A stretch of DNA of 46,615 nucleotides from Roseofilum acuticapitatum BLCC-M154 (lineage in GTDB: Bacteria > Cyanobacteriota > Cyanobacteriia > Cyanobacteriales > Desertifilaceae): contig NZ_JAQOSP010000039.1 in the NCBI RefSeq assembly GCF_030068475.1, positions 1 through 46,615 of the forward strand, in the 5' to 3' direction. Within the stretch, counting starts at the first letter, position 1. Every line of letters begins with the position of its first letter. This document shows positions 44,060 to 46,615 of this stretch, piece after piece. Under the pieces are notes generated by a model. That model was not told the origin of the DNA. It was given only the letters and a program-made list of their open reading frames with translations, and made no database searches. Made by a program: the position numbers and the translations under genes.

Positions 44060-45010
44060 ATGAGCATTACCGAAGACTTTCTGCGTCCCGAAAACTTTCG
44101 CCAAGCCTGGGAAAAAGTGGCTAAAAAACAAGGTTCTGCTGGTGTTGATGGCGAAACGATTCCTAAGTTTCGCCGTCGAGCTAGAGCCAATTTAACTCAG
44201 TTGCGAGAGTCTGTGGCTAACAGTACCTATCAACCCTCTCCTTATCAACAGGTGCTAATTCCTAAAGGTGGGGGAGAGTCCCGCGAAATTGGGGTTCCTA
44301 CGGTTCGCGATCGCATCGTCGGTCAGGCGCTGTTAAATGTGCTACAACCGTTGCTCGACGACATCTTTTCCCCAGCCAGTTTTGCTTACCGCCCCAATTT
44401 ATCCTATCTCAATGCCGTCGATAAAGTCGCCTGTTGGCGCGATTTGGGATATACCTGGGTTCTTGATGCTGATATTGCTCGCTATTTTAACAGTATTGAC
44501 CAGCAAAGATTACTGCAAGAATTGAGAAAACATATTGACAATTCGGGAGTTTTGTGTTTGATAAAATCTCTGATTTCTGTGGGTGTTTCTACTCCGGAAG
44601 GCATAGTTAATCGAGATCGCGGCATTCCCCAAGGAGCAGTCATCTCCCCCTTATTGGCGAACCTATACCTGCATGAGTTCGATTGCCGGTTCTCCGCTTC
44701 CGAGATTAGACTGGTGCGCTATGCCGATGATTTCGTCATTTTAGCTGCCACTCGCGATCGCATTGTCACCACTTTATCTGAAGTGCAGCAATACTTGGCT
44801 GAAATTGGCTTAGAGCTGCACCCCAAGAAAACCCAAATTACTAACTTTAATCGCGGCTTTCGTTTTCTCGGTCATGGTTTTTTAGAAAACGCCATTTTTC
44901 CCGCCGATCCCCCCAAGGAGAAAGAAGAGAAAAAATCTCCCCGTCCATCCAGAAACTCGCAAAAAAAAAAGAGGTCAACGCGCCGAAATCAGCCCTGGAA
45001 AATCTTCTAG
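44060..45010 (+). CDS. Reverse transcriptase (CRISPR-associated, group II-intron-like), partner of Cas1
   Basis: The protein has 316 residues from ATG 44060; I rejected 44009 because it lies upstream of the repeat tract. It contains SAGVDGETIPKFRRR (about 28-42), SREIGVPTVRDRIVGQALL (about 76-94), SFAYRPNLS (about 109-117), DADIARYFNSID (about 136-147, catalytic Asp), GIPQGAVISPLLANLYLHEF (about 189-208) and YADD at 221-224. These are RT motifs 1-5 with the YADD active site intact. It ends in a Lys/Arg-rich linker, where an A10 tract may shift translation into Cas1. Such RTs let type III systems acquire spacers from RNA. It is co-directional with cas1. Confidence 0.93.
   Translation: MSITEDFLRPENFRQAWEKVAKKQGSAGVDGETIPKFRRRARANLTQLRESVANSTYQPSPYQQVLIPKGGGESREIGVPTVRDRIVGQALLNVLQPLLDDIFSPASFAYRPNLSYLNAVDKVACWRDLGYTWVLDADIARYFNSIDQQRLLQELRKHIDNSGVLCLIKSLISVGVSTPEGIVNRDRGIPQGAVISPLLANLYLHEFDCRFSASEIRLVRYADDFVILAATRDRIVTTLSEVQQYLAEIGLELHPKKTQITNFNRGFRFLGHGFLENAIFPADPPKEKEEKKSPRPSRNSQKKKRSTRRNQPWKIF
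44961..44971 (+). promoter_or_regulatory. A10-G slippery site linking RT and Cas1 frames
   Basis: Ten A residues and a G contain A_AAA_AAG in the RT frame (A 44965, AAA 44966-44968, AAG 44969-44971). A -1 slip moves reading to GAG GTC AAC, which is the Cas1 frame and remains open to 46104. One extra A by transcriptional slippage would do the same. Without the shift RT stops at 45010. Confidence 0.65.
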
Positions 45011-45015
45011 GCTTT

Positions 45016-46104
45016 TTGGACTGGGCAAACCCAACATCGGACAATAACCTCAGCGCCCAAGCCATTTATCAACATTGGAACCAAATTTGGAATCGAGACA
45101 TGGCCACCTTATATTTAACCGACCAAGGCACAACCGTTTACAAAGAACATCTGCGATTTGTCGTCGGTATGGCTCCCGGTGGCAAACTAGAAATTCCCAT
45201 TCGCGAAATCGAGCGTATTTTGGTGTTTGGCAATATTCAACTCACCACTCAAGTGATGGGAGCCTGTTTGCAAGAGGGCATTCCGGTCTTGTTTTTGAGC
45301 CAGTCCGGGTACTATCGCGGGCATTTGTGCAGCTTAAATCCCTTGCATCTGGAGAGTGAAATCATTCAGATTCAAAAGCATAAGGATGAACCCTTTCAGC
45401 GAGAAACCTGCCGGAGCATTATTCGGGGTAAGCTGTTGAACTCTAAACAGTTGCTGTTGCGATTGAATCGGAAGCGTAAAGTCGAACAAGTGAGCCAAGC
45501 TATAGAAGGAATCAGTGCTGATTTAGCCTCTTTAGAACGGGTGCAACACATCGACCAATTGCGTGGATATGAGGGCATTGGTGCAGCGCGGTATTTTCCC
45601 GCTTGGGGTGAGTTGATTACCAATTCAGAATTTAGCTTCAATAAGCGCGTGCGCCACCCGCCAACAGATCCGGTGAATGCCTTGTTGAGTTTTGGCTATA
45701 CAATTTTGCACAATAATGTCCTGAGTTTGATTATCGCTGAAGGCTTATCGCCTTATTTTGGTAATCTTCACTATGGAGAAGACCGTAAACCCTATCTGGC
45801 ATTTGATTTAATCGAAGAGTTTCGTTCGCCCATTGTTGATAGTTTGGTGTTGAGAGTGATTAATAATGAGAGTTTCAACTCAAAAGATTTTGAGCCAATT
45901 CGGAATATTGGCGGAATTTACCTGAATCAATTAGGACGACGCAGGTTTTTAGAGCAGCTTGAAAAGCGGATGAATGAAGCCATTTCTCACCCGGATTTAC
46001 AATCTCCGGTCACTTACCGACAAGCGATTCAATTGCAGGTGCGGCGCTATAAACGCAGTCTCGTTCATGGGACAGTCTACGAGCCGTTTTTGAGGCAGGG
46101 ATGA
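45016..46104 (+). CDS. cas1: Cas1 (in -1 frame to RT; probable RT-Cas1 fusion)
   Basis: The Cas1 frame is open from 44851. The domain proper starts MATLYLTDQGTTVYKEHLRF at 45100, after a linker with no good ribosome site. A TTG at 45016 is a possible independent start. Integrase residues are visible: Glu in LRGYEGIGAARYFPAW, His in FGNLHYGEDRKPYLAFD, and the acidic cluster LIEEFRSPIVD. The C-terminus has YRQAIQLQVRRYKRSL, typical of Cas1. The total fused length (about 316 + 370) matches known RT-Cas1 proteins. Cas1 needs Cas2, which is split just downstream. Confidence 0.93.
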   Translation: MDWANPTSDNNLSAQAIYQHWNQIWNRDMATLYLTDQGTTVYKEHLRFVVGMAPGGKLEIPIREIERILVFGNIQLTTQVMGACLQEGIPVLFLSQSGYYRGHLCSLNPLHLESEIIQIQKHKDEPFQRETCRSIIRGKLLNSKQLLLRLNRKRKVEQVSQAIEGISADLASLERVQHIDQLRGYEGIGAARYFPAWGELITNSEFSFNKRVRHPPTDPVNALLSFGYTILHNNVLSLIIAEGLSPYFGNLHYGEDRKPYLAFDLIEEFRSPIVDSLVLRVINNESFNSKDFEPIRNIGGIYLNQLGRRRFLEQLEKRMNEAISHPDLQSPVTYRQAIQLQVRRYKRSLVHGTVYEPFLRQG

Positions 46105-46161
46105 TCTCTAACGCTTTGCTTGGCATGTATTTACATGAATCTGTATCGGCGCGAGGTGTAA

Positions 46162-46296
<135 letters not shown>

Positions 46297-46324
46297 AAAC
46301 CCCGTCCTTTTAGGACGGCTTTAT

Positions 46325-46615
46325 GTTAAGATAGGGGAGCCACATTGACCTTAAAGGTGGGTGAAACTCCCAGTGGTGGGACACTCAGTTAAAAGACGGC
46401 TAACCGAAATGGTTAGCTTGGTGGAAACACTCTGAACACAGCCCCCACAAGCAAAGACTTTGAGCGAGTGAAGCAAATACTTACAAGTAGCCTGAATGGT
46501 GGCAACACCGGACAGAGTAGTGGGAATTGGCATCCCCTATCGCGCAACACTGGTATTCGACTAAAAACGGTACTGGGAGTTGTGGTTCGAGCAATGTCCA
46601 ACGGTGGATATCTCC
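46325..46615 (+). ncRNA. Candidate structured RNA inside the element (omega/HEARO-like)
   Basis: The element interior forms several hairpins, for example GCTAACC (46399-46405) with GGTTAGC (46411-46417), GGG with CCC around TGAAACT (46359-46371), and GGGAATTGGCATCCC downstream. It continues to about position 150 after the junction. Dense paired segments, no ORF and IS200/IS605-type ends match guide RNAs of IscB/IsrB (HEARO) or TnpB elements. Which class it is cannot be told by eye. Confidence 0.45.
46475..46615. repeat. Terminal direct repeat (right copy)
   Basis: This sequence is identical to 1-141 and should be trimmed once when the molecule is circularised. It is internal to the cas2-splitting element. 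Confidence 0.93.

Overview
The window is best read as one complete circular cyanobacterial plasmid of about 46,474 bp. The first 141 bases (1-141) recur exactly as the last 141 (46475-46615), and the two ends carry the two halves of one cas2 gene, so the contig closes on itself. A cyanobacterial host is indicated by very frequent GCGATCGC (HIP1-like) octamers, by protein families typical of cyanobacteria and by a heptamer-like CCCCATT/CCCTATT tract. No rRNA or tRNA gene was seen. Replication, partition and toxin-antitoxin genes fit a plasmid.

CRISPR region (about 42.5 kb through the junction to 14.7 kb). In order: a minus-strand protein with two Csx3 domains and a P-loop domain; a reverse transcriptase and Cas1 in different frames, joined through an A10 tract with an A_AAA_AAG slippery heptamer; cas2, split by a roughly 375-bp transposase-less IS200/IS605-like element that spans the contig junction; a leader; a 26-repeat array; an NYN-domain gene; a truncated membrane protein; and a Cmr-type (III-B variant) effector operon: HD-less Cas10 with an intact GGDD, Cmr3, Cmr4, Cmr5, an orphan VapB-like antitoxin and two tandem paralogous double-RAMP proteins. 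Two CARF-type ancillary genes follow, Csx2 (CARF-HEPN) and an APE2256-family protein. No cas6 is present. The layout predicts RNA-capable spacer acquisition and a cyclic-oligoadenylate signalling system with effectors and a putative ring nuclease.

14.9-21.8 kb is a decayed accessory zone: a membrane-protein remnant, a GH108 remnant homologous to an intact gene at 41.3-42.5 kb, a frameshifted gene, small hypothetical genes, a 1094-residue PLD-SNF2 helicase, and pieces of a methyltransferase, paired N-terminal domains and a sigma-like region.

22-29 kb carries parB/parA with four palindromic parS-like sites (two inside parB), an HNH protein, a RelE/Phd-type and a PIN/HTH toxin-antitoxin pair, a tyrosine recombinase, a CoiA-like/GIY-YIG protein, and a 620-bp non-coding region with iterons at exact 20-bp spacing (candidate origin). 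29.3-35.0 kb is a minus-strand replication operon: PrimPol-ATPase, a hypothetical protein and a UvrD-like helicase, with a candidate counter-transcribed RNA upstream. 35.6-42.5 kb holds small backbone genes, an RHH regulator with operator-like repeats, a membrane-anchored FtsK/HerA-like ATPase, and an NlpC/P60-GH108 peptidoglycan hydrolase. No relaxase was recognised.
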